From: Aegilops tauschii subsp. strangulata | Taxonomy: Eukaryota > Streptophyta > Magnoliopsida > Poales > Poaceae | NCBI RefSeq assembly: GCF_002575655.3 | Contig: NC_053040.3 | Coordinates: forward strand, 358,730,267 to 358,794,266 | Direction of reading: 5' to 3' | Length of the DNA: 64,000 bases | Shown here: piece by piece, positions 24,029 through 36,020 of the stretch | Numbering within the stretch: the stretch's first letter is position 1 | How the letters are laid out: every line of letters begins with the position of its first letter | Position numbers and translations under genes: made by a program | The notes under the pieces: generated by a model | Seen by the model: only the letters and a program-made list of their open reading frames with translations | Databases searched by the model: none | Told to the model about the DNA's origin: nothing

Positions 24029-26216
24029 TCAAGAAACGTTATCCTGGGTATCCACCATGCTGGCAATAAGCTTAGCAAGCTGATTATCTTTGTCCTGTTT
24101 GGCGCTAAAATCCTCCAACGCTTGCTGTTGCACCTGAAAGTATGCATCTGAATGCTCCAGGGACTTCTGCAGTCCTTCCGCTTCTTGTCGCAACACAGCT
24201 GATCGATGTCTTTCAGCTTGTAGTTGAGACTCAAGAAACCGAACTGATTCAGACAGTGAGTTTGAATAGCTTGTGCAAGCGGTAGTGGCCAGTAACTCGA
24301 ACACTAAACCAAGACAGGACTTTGGGGTTGTCTCGCTGTCTTCAAGATAGTCTTCCTTAGCTGTTTTATCAGCTTTGTTGGAGACCAACAAGGATGTGTC
24401 ACTATCCTGAACCTTATCTGCATTACTTCCTTTACCATTTCTTAATAAGGCACTCTTCCCCAATATTCTGTCAGCATTCTAAAAGAAGAAACAAGCAGAC
24501 ACATAACAAGTTTAGCATGTACTAGTATATGAAACTCATTTCGGTGAACCAGTTCATTAGTAAGGTGGACAGGATTAAACTACCAAGTCTTCTATTGCCA
24601 AGTACTAGTACATAATAAAAGCATTAAACAAACATATATCTATGTCCTATGGTCACTGCATTGTCTTGCCAAATCAAAATAGAGACACGGTTCAAATCAT
24701 ATCAGTTCAAGACAAAGTAGCAGTGAAAGAATACAAAGCGTGGGAAACTACACGGCACAACAAGATTTCAGATGGGTACCACGGGTCTACATGTACAACA
24801 ACACTATTGGCTCTGTTGTGATGCTAGTAATGTGCATGATATGAAAGTCAACTGTATACACAATTGAAATTGAAATCAACAGAGCTATTGATAAGAGCAA
24901 ACCTGTTAAAGAAACATGCGTGAACATACCTGCTGTGCCATTGGAGTTTTGATTGGATCCTTCAATTTAAAAATAAGTTTGTATGAGTAAATACAGTGAT
25001 ACAAGAGCAAAGCAATCATAGTTAAAAAAGGCGCGCCTAAGCGAGCGCTTAAGCGCGCCTAGGCTCTAGGCGTTGGCAAAACGCATTGCGCATAACTACG
25101 CATAATCTGTGCATAACTGCGCATAAGCATGCGCTTTGGTCAGTAAAGCGCAAGGCGGTGGCAAAACGCACAATTAATGCCTAGCGCTTTTTTGAACTAT
25201 GATAGCAATGGAATCTTAAATTAGAACAGTTGTTCTTCAGGTTTAGGCACTTGTTCTACATGAACAGAGTACAGTAAGACGCAAGAATATAATACTTAAA
25301 AATAGAAAATGAGCCCATATACCTTACCACATTCTTGGTTCGAGACCAGTACAGAACAAGGCGTTCCCAGTCATCGTCCAGTAAATGTGTCTCAGGAGAA
25401 CGTAAGGGAATTTGATGAGTTTCTTTGCCGGTGAAGTACATTTTCTTCAGGTAATTCCGATACTGCCACCAAGCATTCTTGAAGATAGCAGAGGTATTAG
25501 CACAGGTTACCTCATCCCGAGTTTCCAAATCGGTCCTTCTCTATAGAGAAAAATGGGAAAATTTGCTGTATAACCATCATGGAGGTAGGATGTATGGGAC
25601 GAAGCAAAGTAATTGCCATGAATAACATTACTTACACATAACTCCTGGACAAACACCTGCAACTGGCATTTTCCTTCATCTTCAGTATAATATTTCCAAG
25701 ATGGGAAGATACGCACATACGATTTAACAACATCAAATGTGATAGATGCTAAACTACGACTAGCTAGTTGTGCTTCCTCCACAGGAATAGGCGTACTAAC
25801 TGGTGGAGTTGGGGTTCGCCGTGATAGTACTGGCCCTTTGGGCACTGGAGCTGCCTTACTAACTGCTCTTGTTTGGGAGCTCTATGGTGGAGATGGTGCT
25901 GTTTCAACAGGAACTGGGTTACTATCGGCTGGGTTGGGGTTAGATTGGGTGAAGCTGGTTCTCTGTCCATTGCAGTAGGGGTACAATCTGCGAGAGTTTG
26001 GGTTATGTGTGGTAGGGCTGGTTCTTGTGCATGTACAACCGGGGTGCTATCTCCACCAAGAGGTAGCACTGTTTTATTTGAAGACCATGTTTTTAGTCCG
26101 CTAGATACTGGCATCACCCACTCCAATTCAAATGGCTGATAAACAGGAAACATAGTTGAATGTACAGACATTGTATGAGAGACAGATGCAATAGATAGTG
26201 TGGAAAAAGAGGGCAT
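24029..26216 (-). CDS. CACTA TNP1-like protein gene (Ptta/En/Spm, Transposase_24-like), exons only approximate
   Basis: Visible minus-strand exons with plausible splice sites are 25636 to about 26216 (Pro/Thr-rich, then RSLASITFDVVKSYVRIF), 25328-25540, 24930-24959 and 24029-24478 (last). The 25328-25540 exon reads NAWWQYRNYLKKMYF and DDWERLVLYW. This is the pattern of the plant Ptta/En/Spm (Transposase_24) domain, whose relatives bind subterminal repeats. The last exon is a Glu/Gln-rich coiled-coil-like stretch (QAERHRSAVLRQEAEGLQ) ending at 24029. Further upstream, 26496-26741 and 26955-27230 look like additional acidic Pro/Ser exons. The start codon is not determined. Intactness is uncertain, and the intron between the 24930 and 25328 exons holds a hAT MITE. 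Confidence 0.55.
25017..25201. mobile_element. hAT-type MITE, 185 bp, in an intron of the CACTA TNP-like gene
   Basis: Inverted termini CATAGTTAAAAAAGGCGC and, from the other side, CATAGTTCAAAAAAGCGC enclose words such as GCGCTTAAGCGC and GCATAA. Eight-base flanks AAAGCAAT (25009-25016) and ATAGCAAT (25202-25209) match at 7 of 8, the size expected for hAT insertions. A relative lies at 57371-57510. Confidence 0.8.
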
Positions 26217-27620
26217 GAAATAGTTGACATGTATATTGTTTAACTAAAACGGATTGCATGACATAATTTCACATATATGATGTCTATCTAAACTGGATAG
26301 CATAGCATAACATAATTCAAAGATATGATGGATAACTAAACAGGATCGCATGACATAATTCACCTACATGTTATCTAAGTAATCAGGATCGCATCATTTA
26401 ATTCACATATGTGATTTATATGCTAAACAGAGGGCATTCGATATGATGTCTGAACTAAGAACATGGTGTTGAATATTGTGTATATGATGTCTAAACTATG
26501 CAATGCAAGACACCGTATGCATGATATGAGCAGTATAACCGTGCCAAGTTAGATCATACACCTCAGTGGGGGAATAGGACTGGTCATCTGTCTCTGAATC
26601 CATCTCTGAGGAGCTATCGGGACCCAACAAGAGATCTGCTTCGACAGGTAGCACTGTCTGCTCTAAAGGCCTTGTTTTCACTCCAGATTTTTCCATCTCC
26701 CACCCAAATGGCTGATTCAGGAAGAGTAGTTTAATGTACAAACATTGTCGACAAATGGAAATGTAATGAAGAAAAGGATGGGCAAGATATCATTCAAATA
26801 TATGATGCCTGGTTAAACAGGATGGCATTGCACATTTCACATATATTATGGTTGGCTAAAAGACATGAGACTGCATAATTCCCATATATGATATAGAAAC
26901 TAAACAGGTGGCATTACAGAACATGTCTAAACTAAGCAGATGACATATATGATGTCAAAAGTAGGCACTGCAAGGCAACATATGCATGATATGACTAACA
27001 TCATCATGCCAAGGTAGAGCAAACACCTTGGGGGGTAAATAGGAGTGGCAAGCGGCGTCTGAATCCACCTCAGAACAGATATCCTCCTCTGGATTACAAT
27101 CTGGAGAGGGGTGGGGAGGGTTTGCCATTGAACCCACCATGGAGCAATGTCTGCATGACATTGTATTGCCGCGCAAAACTCTTCTCTTTTTCTCTACATG
27201 TTCAGCATGACTGTGTACAATATCTGACATGCATACGAAAAAAATATGGTGAGATTATATAAGGAGAGCATGCAGAAATTTAGAGTGATGGTAACAACCA
27301 GTGGATCGACGTTTTTCCGTTGAACCAAAATAGCCCTAATGGATCGACGTGAATGTATAGTAATAAGTGATGCAACAAGTGTACAACCTCTTTGCCGTAG
27401 CCGTGTCGACCTCAGCATCATTGGGTTGGTCGCTGAAGCAGTTGAGGCAGAGGTGGCTGTCGGAGGTGTGGAGGAAGATCTGAGGAATCTATAGACGGCG
27501 TCCAGGGCACTGCTCTGTTGTGATGGATCGTTCTGTCGTTGGAGCAGCTCCGGTGAGCCGTAAGACGTCAAGGCTGAAGCAGCACAAGACATACATCGTC
27601 AATCTCAAGTGGGATTCTAA
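26217..27620 (-). other. Probable upstream introns and exons of the CACTA TNP-like gene
   Basis: The frames 26496-26741 and 26955-27230 share a design: an acidic Ser/Asp stretch (SSSEMDSETDDQSYSPTE; DICSEVDSDAACHSYLPP) followed by similar tails (WHGYTAHIMH and WHDDVSHIMH). This suggests duplicated exons. Between them are short repeats of the kind ATATGATGTCTAAACT. 27194-27592 holds a Ser/Thr-rich frame that may be the 5' exon. Confidence 0.4.
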
Positions 27621-29192
27621 TAGCATCTCCAATAGATGATGTAAAATGGATGTAAAATTAACATCACCAAAAACCACCTGACTACAACAGATGAGGTAAA
27701 AACTGTTGACTCTGAATTTAACTGTCGAAACTGAAATTTACTGTGGAATATGAATGCTACTGTCGAAACTGAACGCAATGGTAGCAGAGAGGCACTTGAC
27801 ATGTAGTTTAGGGAGGGCCTGCAGTTCATCTTCAACCTGCACCCCCCTGAGCCGCCAGCCACCACCGGCCGAACCGCCGGCCCCAGCGCCACCTCGCCGC
27901 CCCGAAACAACTCGCCACCACCGCCCGGCCAGCCCTCTAGGCCCCCCGCCCCCACCCTGAACCCTAAGATAGATAGTGGGGTACCTCTCCAGCAAGCCCC
28001 CATCCCCGCTGCGGGTGGTTCTTCCTTAACTCCGGCGAGCCCCCCCCAACCCCTGAAAATCGACTGACCCAAAAGTCGATTCAGTCAACTGAAGTGTGGC
28101 TTAATCGGAGCAGAGCAGCAGCACGAGCGAGGGGGAGAGCAGCAGCAGCAGCTGGGCGAGCGAGCGATCGAGCGAGAGCCGGAGCAGCAGCAGCAGCGCG
28201 AGCGAGCGAACGAGAGCCGGAGCAGCAGCAGCAGATCCGGCTGGTATGGACGCTGCCACCGAAGGGGCCTCGCACTGGGGGAGAGCCGCCGTGGAGATGT
28301 CGCCCGCGGCGCCGGCTTCAAGGTAGCCGCTCCATGGGGGTGCGGGATGGAGCACCGTCGGCGCCGGGAGGCCTAGTTAAGGAGAAGGTGTGATGCGATG
28401 AGTGTACAACCTCTTTGGTGGCGCCGAGTAGGCCTCGACTTCGTCCGAGGAGTCAGTGAGGATGCTGCGGTTCCGGTGGAGCAGGTTAAGGCGGCGCTGT
28501 GGGGATGGAGCAGCCATGATAGACGAGGCGATCGTCGGAGCAGCTCCTTGGAGGTGGAGGACGGGGCGGCTGAACCGGCGGGACAGCGAGATGGACGACG
28601 GATCCTCATCCGGGGAGGTGGACGAGGGACGTCGAGCTGTTGCGGTGGACGACGTCGTCGGGGAAGAGGCTCCGGCTGGGCAGCGATGACGTGGCGGATG
28701 GAGGAGGGTGGGGTTTCGCGGCTGGAGCGGAGAGGTTATGGCGGCCTGGGATTTTGAATGGCGAAAAGGGGGCGATGGGAGGGGGTGAAGCATGACTTAG
28801 GGACGCGCTTGTCCAAAATGTAGGGTGTGTTACAAAAGTACGCCCCCACCGATTTGAACTAGCGGCCCTTTCGGCTCAGGGTTAGAAGGGGGATTTCGCG
28901 TGTCGGGATTTGGCAGATGGAGGGAGTTTTCGCGCGCGTTGTAATTTCGGGATAGCAAGGCGCGGGTTGTGAAGGCGCCAGTTTTGGGAGCACGATATCT
29001 GAATTTTCGGGATATAACAAGACGCGGGTTGAATTTTAGGGACAAGCCTAACGTGTAGTAATATTGTACTTGTACGTACCAAATCAATTCGCACTTCCCT
29101 CGACCAAAAAGAAAACAAAAAAATAAAACTATTCACACCACACAAAGAGAGAGTCTTGCCCCGTTTTACTATACAAATGCTATTCAAAGCTA
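27621..29192. other. GC-rich region upstream of the TNP-like gene
   Basis: From 27840 to 28790 the sequence is GC-rich, with GCAGCAGCAG runs near 28100-28240 and open frames on both strands. The minus-strand frame 28377-28793 contains LQGAAPTIASSIM, resembling LTGAAPTTERSITT in the minus frame near 27540, so this may be a duplicated 5' end of the TNP-like gene. I cannot confirm a gene. Confidence 0.35.
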
Positions 29193-29429
29193 CTCCCTCC
29201 TTCCATCTATATAGGGCCTAATGCGTTTTTTGATGCTAACTTTGACCAAATATTAGAGCAATGATATATGACATGCAACTTACACAAAGCACACCATTAA
29301 ATTCGTCTGTGAAAGGTTCTTTCAATGATATAATTTTCACATTGTGCATGTCATGTACTATTAATCTTGTCAATAGTCAAAGGCGGTCTTAAAAATCTCA
29401 TTACGCCCTATATAGATGGAAGGAGGGAG
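29193..29429. mobile_element. Stowaway MITE, 237 bp
   Basis: Inverted repeats CTCCCTCCTTCCATCTATAT at the left and the matching complement at the right (ATATAGATGGAAGGAGGGAG) are flanked by TA at 29191-29192 and 29430-29431. It lies within the CACTA element. Confidence 0.9.
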
Positions 29430-31410
29430 TATGAATCCATGTTATGTCCGATTAAATTTTTCGCTTGCTGTATAATGCATGTAACCTACTCATACCAACA
29501 TTTTAGTGCATTCCAAATGTCTATACTACCGCTGCAATTCGAACTAAATTTGAATTCGTTTCTCTATTTCAATAAGAATCTACAATCATGATTGTTGCCA
29601 ACTTCAACCATCATAGTTTCCTTGCTATCCGCCAAATATAAAACGGACGGCCTATAATGCAGGATGGTAGGCACACCATCATCAACAACTCCGTTTTTTA
29701 TAAGAGTAGAGATAAAATATATTAAATGTAGTATAACATGTGCATAACCACACCATGTGTATCACCGTTATATATATTCACACATGCGTCGGTTTGAAAC
29801 ACTATGATAAATTCTTCAAATATCCGAATTCGCTTTTTATAATGAAGTATATATGATCTCTATTCGTCTTTTACACCCACACAACCCTCTTATCTTTGTA
29901 GCTAGTGCTAACTTTCTCTTGTGCATGCACACGCCCGCATCCCTCTCACCCTCCCTTAGCATTCTCTAGCTCCATCGCGCACATTCGTCTTTTCACTTTA
30001 GCTCGTTCACCCACGGTGTGTGTAGGCCCCCCAGCTCCTTGTTTACGGCACACATCGATCGATATGCCTCTCTAGCCAGGTGTGCCTAGCACAAACACAA
30101 GATTCCCCTCTTCTCTTGTCACCGTCCATGCCTCACTCCCACCACTCTTTTCATCGTTCTCGTACTCGCACACTCATCCCCCCTCGATATAGTATGCCTC
30201 TCGTACCACCTCCTACATGCATCCCTCTCTCTCTATCCTTCTCCTCGTGCCTCATTTGCTTCTAACACACACATGCATGTATACCGATCGATCTCCCAAC
30301 ATATACCTAGATCGACTTTAACTACCCCCCCATCGATCGACGTACCTCACAAGTTATGTCTCTCCTTTCTCTAACAAAGGGCGATTGATCTTCCTATGTA
30401 GTTACGTCTTCTTACCACAACCACATCGCCCCCCCTCATCATTCGTGCATGCCTCCTGACCCATCTCTCACACGCACGTGCACAGACAACAAGCAGCCAT
30501 CTCCTCTCTTATTGATATTGCGGGCGTGCCCTCCGTTTGTCTAGCAAGCCTATCCCGCCATTTGTTAGAAGCAACTCCACTACCACCCCCTCCAACACTC
30601 TAGCTCTGTCTCTCTCCCAACCTTATTCCTCTCCTGCACATATGCATGGATGCCGATCGATCTCCCTTAATACATGAGGCAGATCGATCTCCTTAATACA
30701 TGAGGTAGGCCTCTCTCCTCCTCCACACATATACCAGCCATTGTACCTCTATAGTTAATTGGGCCTCCCTCTTCCCCCACCACACACCGATAGTCGAGCG
30801 CTGCAGGTAGGTATCCATGCCATAGATACAAACTGCACATGTCCCATCTCACGTTCCAATAGGCCAGCCACTCTATATCTTTGACGTGGGCACACACAAA
30901 TTCGATGGCACTCTTTATCGATCGCGCGCGCGCACACACACACATCATCCCTCTCTTCGATTCTATGGACACCTCAAGCCGATGATACCTCCACTCTCTT
31001 CTCGTGGATCGCCCCCTCTATATATATGTCATATCTAGGACTCTATTTCACACACATTGCATATGTTACATTTTTTGATTGACCCCCCCCCAAAAACTCT
31101 CAAGAACCCACACACTATATCTCTCTAGGTTTGTATCTCTCTCACACAACCCCACATAGGTGGTGTACGTATACAAGAAGAGAATAGGTGCAACGTGAAC
31201 GTACTCACGCTTCGTGCCCAGCCACACCCGCGCGGGTACACGGTGGAGCTCATTTCTTTACGAAATGGCAGCCCACGTGCTAATTTGAACGCCTGTAGCG
31301 GTTGTTTACCTAGGGAGGTCGTGTACCACACGTGCACGAAACAAAGTTCGACTTGACGCGTTGCCGCGTTATTTTTAAATAAAGTTATAGCGCTCAATGG
31401 CACGTACACA
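29430..31410. other. Non-coding, pyrimidine-rich and CA-rich stretch of the CACTA interior
   Basis: From about 29860 to 31140 the plus strand is strongly biased to C and T, with CACACA and CTCTCT runs and many GATCGATC words. Frames such as 30080-30265 and 30667-30972 reflect this bias and match nothing I know. Confidence 0.6.
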
Positions 31411-32640
31411 TAATATAAAATGATTTTTATGGAGAAAAAGGTAGTCCGCTCACTATATACAATGGAGCCTGCCTGCCTGGTTTGTCGCTCTTCGGAGTAT
31501 CTCACACAAGGCTGCGGTGGCCTCTCTCTCTCTCACCATTGGTCACTGATCCGGCCACATCCCGTCCGCCGGGGGAAAGGGAGTGCGGTGGCCTCTCTCT
31601 CTCTCTCTCTCTCTCACCGTTGGTCACTGATCCGGCCGCATCCCGTCCGCTGGGGGAAAGGGAGGAAGTGCATCGTTTCTCCGTTTGACGGCGCCGAGGC
31701 AGCACGTCCCGATCTGCGGTACACGCCGTTCTCTCTGACCAAGCTCCGGCGCGGCAGGGCCTACGCCACCTGCTCGCAGATTCCGCCCGCCGCCGCTCAC
31801 CTAGTTACATCCCGACGACCTCCAGGTATCCCCTCCGGCCTTGCTCCACTCCCCGTCTTCCCACGTCGCTGCATGTGGATCTTCCATAGTTCTTTGCCCA
31901 AAACGTAGCTCGTTCGGCGTACTTTCCATATTGCATTCTCGTCCTCACACCGTTTTAGACAAACACAACCGTGTTGTTATCTTCCCTTAGGACAAGGAAT
32001 ATGCTTCTTTTTTGTCGTCGCATGTGTCATCAACTGTTATTGGCCAGTAATTGTTTCCTTTCTACTCGTTGCTATTGCGACCTTTTGGTGAACTGCACAA
32101 ATCACTTTTTTCTTAAGAGTGTTTTGTGCAGTTGTACTAAAATGTCACACGGGCAACGTCTCTACATTTCAGTGCGACTGCATAGAGGGAGATTGGTTTT
32201 GCTCTATCCTCCTCATCCAACTCCGAGCCTAATCTTCTCCAACTAGTTAGTCTTAAGAGAGACTGCAAAGGTGACCGGCTTCTATTTGTGTGTTTATTGT
32301 TTCATCAGCAGTCCTCTATTATCGTAATCACACTTAATATCTTTGGAATAGGGACGCTCAGCTCTATTTTAGTGGAACTGCACAAAATGATCGGAATGTT
32401 GCATGCTCCAGACAACTACTTTTTTCCCAACATGCCTTGTTGATTTAGACAGAGCTGGGGGGACGTTGCTGCCAATGAAAGCATGGATCAATTTTAATTT
32501 AACACCTTCTCACAACTCTGTCTTCAGTTGTGATGTAATTATTAGCTCTGATATGCTAATAATTGACATGCATTAGCAAGGAACTTAGTTTTTTATTGTT
32601 TCCGAAAGAGCATCGATGGCAAGACACGCGAAACAAAAGA
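31411..32640 (+). repeat. Gene-like module, copy 1, within the CACTA element
   Basis: The unit starts with a promoter-like AT-rich stretch (GCACGTACACATAATATAAA). A GC-rich exon-like block follows (31680-31830) and ends CATCCCGACGACCTCCAGGT, which looks like a splice donor. An intron-like tail contains GTGGATCTT, CAGTAATTGTTTCCTT, TTTTGTGCAGTTG (32122) and GAACTGCACAAAA (32375). Related units begin near 35280 and 37080. A 71-base duplication with CTCTCT runs occurs at about 31511-31650. I do not recognise the encoded protein. Confidence 0.5.
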
Positions 32641-32785
32641 TGAAAGCTCACACCAGTGTACAATTTCATGTCGCTGGAAAATTATTTGTATAGTACGTCA
32701 ATTATGTAAACAAATGATGGAAGCTTGATAGCATTGCCAGAAGCCTCTTCATCATCCGGGTCCATGTGCCATGCACAAAATTATA

Positions 32786-33092
32786 CTCCTTCGTTCCTAA
32801 ATATTTGTCTTTTTACAAATTTCAAACGGGCATATTTTAGAGTGTAGATTCACTCATTTTGCTTCGTATGTGTACTCCCTCCGTTCCTAAATATTCTATT
32901 CGTCTTTCTAGAGATTTCAACAAGTGACTACATACGGAGCAAAATGAGTGAATCTACACTCTAAAATATGTCTATATACATCCGTATGTGCCAGTCCATT
33001 TGAAATCGCTAAAAAGACAAATATTTGAGTAGTCACTCGTTGAAATCTCTAGAAAGACAAATACTCCGGAGTATATTTAAGAACCGAGGGGG
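32786..33092. mobile_element. Stowaway MITE cluster (nested copies)
   Basis: The outer ends are CTCCTTCGTTCCTAAATATT and a complement ending AACCGAGGGGG, flanked by TA. A second start, CTCCCTCCGTTCCTAAATA, begins at about 32875 inside. The stretch AAATGAGTGAATCTACACTC appears together with its reverse complement, as in the common Triticeae Stowaway copies. Confidence 0.8.
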
Positions 33093-33109
33093 TAGTGCAC
33101 AACCGCATG

Positions 33110-34212
33110 GGAGACTCAGCCCGGTCGTTGCGCCGCATTAATAGTGAGTAATGAGCAGTCAAATCATAAGCCCCACCTTTCCCACTGTAAGTTGCTCTGA
33201 AGAAGCAACCATCAATACGCTCTTCTTTGAATCCGCTCATACTACTCCATCCGTCACTGTTTATACAGCGTGCTTCAGAAAAAAGAAAAAAAATCTGTGG
33301 GACCAAGGCGACTAGCGATCGGCCTGAAAAATAGCATTGGTAGTTATAGCACGGCGTCTATTACTAGAGGGAATAATGCGTACACACATGCATGCAGTGC
33401 TTCCACCCCGGGTACACACATGCATGCACTTACTCCACTCCGTAGTAGTACAGTACATGGAGAGAAAATTGTGGACTTGATTGCGGTTAACACACCCTAA
33501 TTAATTGAGCATTAAACCAGACGCATCTAAAGTCTCTCTGGTGGTGGAAATGCATTGAGAGAAATGCATCATAATGAAGCGCGCCCTGTAAACTGTGACG
33601 GAGGGAGGAGTAGTGTGAAGGTGCAAAACCAAGTACGCGTATGGCCAGTCGGTCAACGCACCTCCTCTTGGCATATCACTGACATGTGGGACAGGAGTGT
33701 GAGCAAACCGATCTCAATTGACGGCAAAGAGCCAACCCGCCGTTCCTTGAGAGAGACGAGGAGCGAGAACACACAGACGGGCTCGCACGGAGACCAAGAT
33801 ATATTCGAGCATGGTTGGTTGATCGATATCATTCATTACATGTTGGGCTGCCGTTTTCCGCCCTTCTCCGGAATAAACGTGTACTTTATCAGAGATAAAA
33901 AGTAAGAGTACAAACGCTCCACCATGCGGTTCTAGTAGTAGTACTACTCGTACTACTGCGCTTGGCTCTTCGCCTCTTCGTGAAGTCGAACAATGATGGT
34001 ACTCCGCATGTTGGGTACTACAGTGTATGCCTCTGACAATCTGACACCGAATGGACTGATGCATGTCCACCGAGGGTAGGTTGCATTAGTCAAAAGGCGT
34101 AAGCGAGCTTCACCTTGTCCTGCAAGCTTCTCCTCGTTCTGCGAGTTGACGGGACACACCAAAAAGTAGTGCTAGTCCATACTCCCTCCTTTCCGGTTAA
34201 TATGGCTTAATC
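33110..34212. repeat. Internal duplication in the CACTA, unit 1
   Basis: The block from about 33900 to 34212 (TGCGCTTGGCTCTTCGCCTC, CGAGTTGACGGGACACA, CTCTCCGGTTAATATGGCTTAAT-type words) recurs in altered form at about 34605-34970. The block near 33150-33220 (GAAGAAGCAACCATCA) recurs at about 35285-35320. No gene is supported. Confidence 0.6.
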
Positions 34213-34526
34213 TTTTTTGCGGGTAAATGAGAGAGCTTTATTCATATATAAGCATTCTTAGGACGATCAGCCAAGACACTGGTCACTAGGAAGCGAGGTA
34301 CCCCACAAAAAAAGAAGTAGGAAGCGAGGTGTTTCATCAAGCCAGCTCTCGGCCACATTCAAAGTGCAGCAAGCACGGTTCGCACGAAGATGCGCCGCAA
34401 GGTTTGCTGACCTGTTTACATGCTGAATAACAAAAAAAGAGGAAATATTACCGAGCGCTACTATTTGTAACAGGATATGAGCCAGAATTAAGCGAGAATT
34501 GTGGCGAGTGTTCCATGCAATCAACT
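34213..34526 (-). pseudogene. 5'-truncated LINE tail with an RNase H-like fragment
   Basis: The minus-strand frame 34267-34524 contains FFVIQHVNRSANLAAHLRAN and ESWLDETPRFLL. This is the pattern of the RNase H-like end of plant LINE ORF2 proteins. Downstream on the minus strand is AATAAAGCTCTCTCATTTACC, then a short A-rich end at about 34211-34216, typical of LINE 3' ends. It sits at the end of duplication unit 1, beside its GGCTTAAT motif. Only the last about 300 bases of the LINE are present. Confidence 0.65.
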
Positions 34527-34599
34527 TCCATTATCACATGCGAGAACCCTCGAAGAGAACCAAATGTGTTGAAGATTGCTTTATCACATTTTAAAATTA

Positions 34600-35000
34600 T
34601 AATAAGAGTGCAGACACTCCTCCATCCGGTTCCTAGTACTAGTATAGTACGTACCTTTATAGACTATAGTAGTAGTACTAGTAAACTTTGCGCTTGGCTG
34701 TTCGCCTATTCGGGAAGTCGAACAATAATAGCACTAGTAGTATAGTGTATGCTTCTGGCAATGTGACACCGAATTAACTGTTGCACGTCCACCGCCTGAG
34801 CGAGGGAGAGCTTGCATTAGTCAAAAGTTTCTCCTTGTCCTGCGAGCCACCGCGCGCAAGCTTCTCCCGTCCTGCAACCTTCTCCTCGTTCGGCAAGTTG
34901 ACGGGACACAACAAAGTAATGCTAGTCCATACTGCCTCCTCTCCGGTTAATATGGCTTAATTTCAAACGAGATAAATACACTGTCTGTCACTGTATATTT
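34600..35000. repeat. Internal duplication in the CACTA, unit 2
   Basis: This is a diverged second copy of 33900-34212: TTTGCGCTTGGCTGTTCGCC, GACACCGAATTAACTGTTGC and CTCCGGTTAATATGGCTTAA match with substitutions and indels. The LINE tail is absent at the end of this copy. Confidence 0.7.
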
Positions 35001-35279
35001 GTAAAAATACGGTCAGTGGACTTCATAATACGCTCATTGCGCTCAATATATATATTTTCCGGTGTTTATACGGTCACTAGCTCACCCTGACTGAGTATGT
35101 GTGTGCATGCACGTGTAGGTTGAGCACTTGAGCGTGACCGTGTGTGTTCCGTCGTGTGCTCGGACATGCATGCATTAGGGCGTCGCGCGCGTTTTTGCGT
35201 CCATGTGTACGTGTGACTGTTGCATACACGTAGGGGGAGTACGTGTAGGGGCCACTAAGGAGCAGTCAAACCACACAGT

Positions 35280-36020
35280 AAGTTAGTCGGAAGAAGCAAC
35301 CATCATTTCACTCTTGAATGACACGTACGCAATATAAAATGGTTGATATGGAGAGAAAAATAAAACCACTATATATACACTAGCGGGAGCCTAAGCTACA
35401 AGCCTGGTTGCTTAGGTTGCTCTCTTCACAAGCATAGAACGACGGGCCTGATCCCGCAGCTGGGGAAGGGAACAATGTTCTGCGTAGACGCGGTCGACAT
35501 CGGCGAGGGAGAAAACCCACAGTCGGTGCATCCCAATCGGGGGTCACCGCGGTATGGGCCGATGTCGCGTCCCAACCGCCCTTCTAGCTACAGCCCGACG
35601 TCCCAGGTAGTCCATCTTCCTTTTGGAGCCGGCTTGCTCCACTGCCGTAGCTCCATCTCCATGTCGATCTTTCTCTACTTCTACCGGCTTCTACTTGTGA
35701 TGAGTTTATGTCTCATGAACTAGTGCCAGTACTATTATTCTAATCACACTTCTTCAATATCTTTGCCATCAGGGATGCTCAGGTCGATTTTAGTGGAACT
35801 GCACAAAAGCATCGTATGATCCGAGGGTGCCAGCCGTCTTTCCTTCGACAGGTTCTACCTGGCTAGGAAATTAAATCATGTTTAGGGTTTAGGGTTTAAG
35901 TCGTAGTGACCCCATCAGTAGTTTTTCTTTCGTACACGCTCTCACAACTTTTTTCTTTAGTTGTGAAGTAAATATTGGCTATGATCTGTGAATCATTGAG
36001 ATGCATCAGCATGCGTGTTA
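35280..36020 (+). repeat. Gene-like module, copy 2, within the CACTA element
   Basis: The order of landmarks is the same as in copy 1: ACGCAATATAAAATGG, the exon-like block 35470-35610 ending ACGTCCCAGGTAG, GCTCCACTGCCG, then a tail with GATGCTCAGGTCGATTTTAG and GAACTGCACAAAA at 35796-35808. The frame 35475-35723 is open but unlike any protein I recognise. Confidence 0.5.

Noticed and set aside
28094..28793. Overlapping ORFs on both strands in the GC-rich CACTA region
   Set aside because: Runs of GCAGCA and GC bias keep several frames open. No frame shows a convincing domain, and only a weak link to the TNP-like gene remains.
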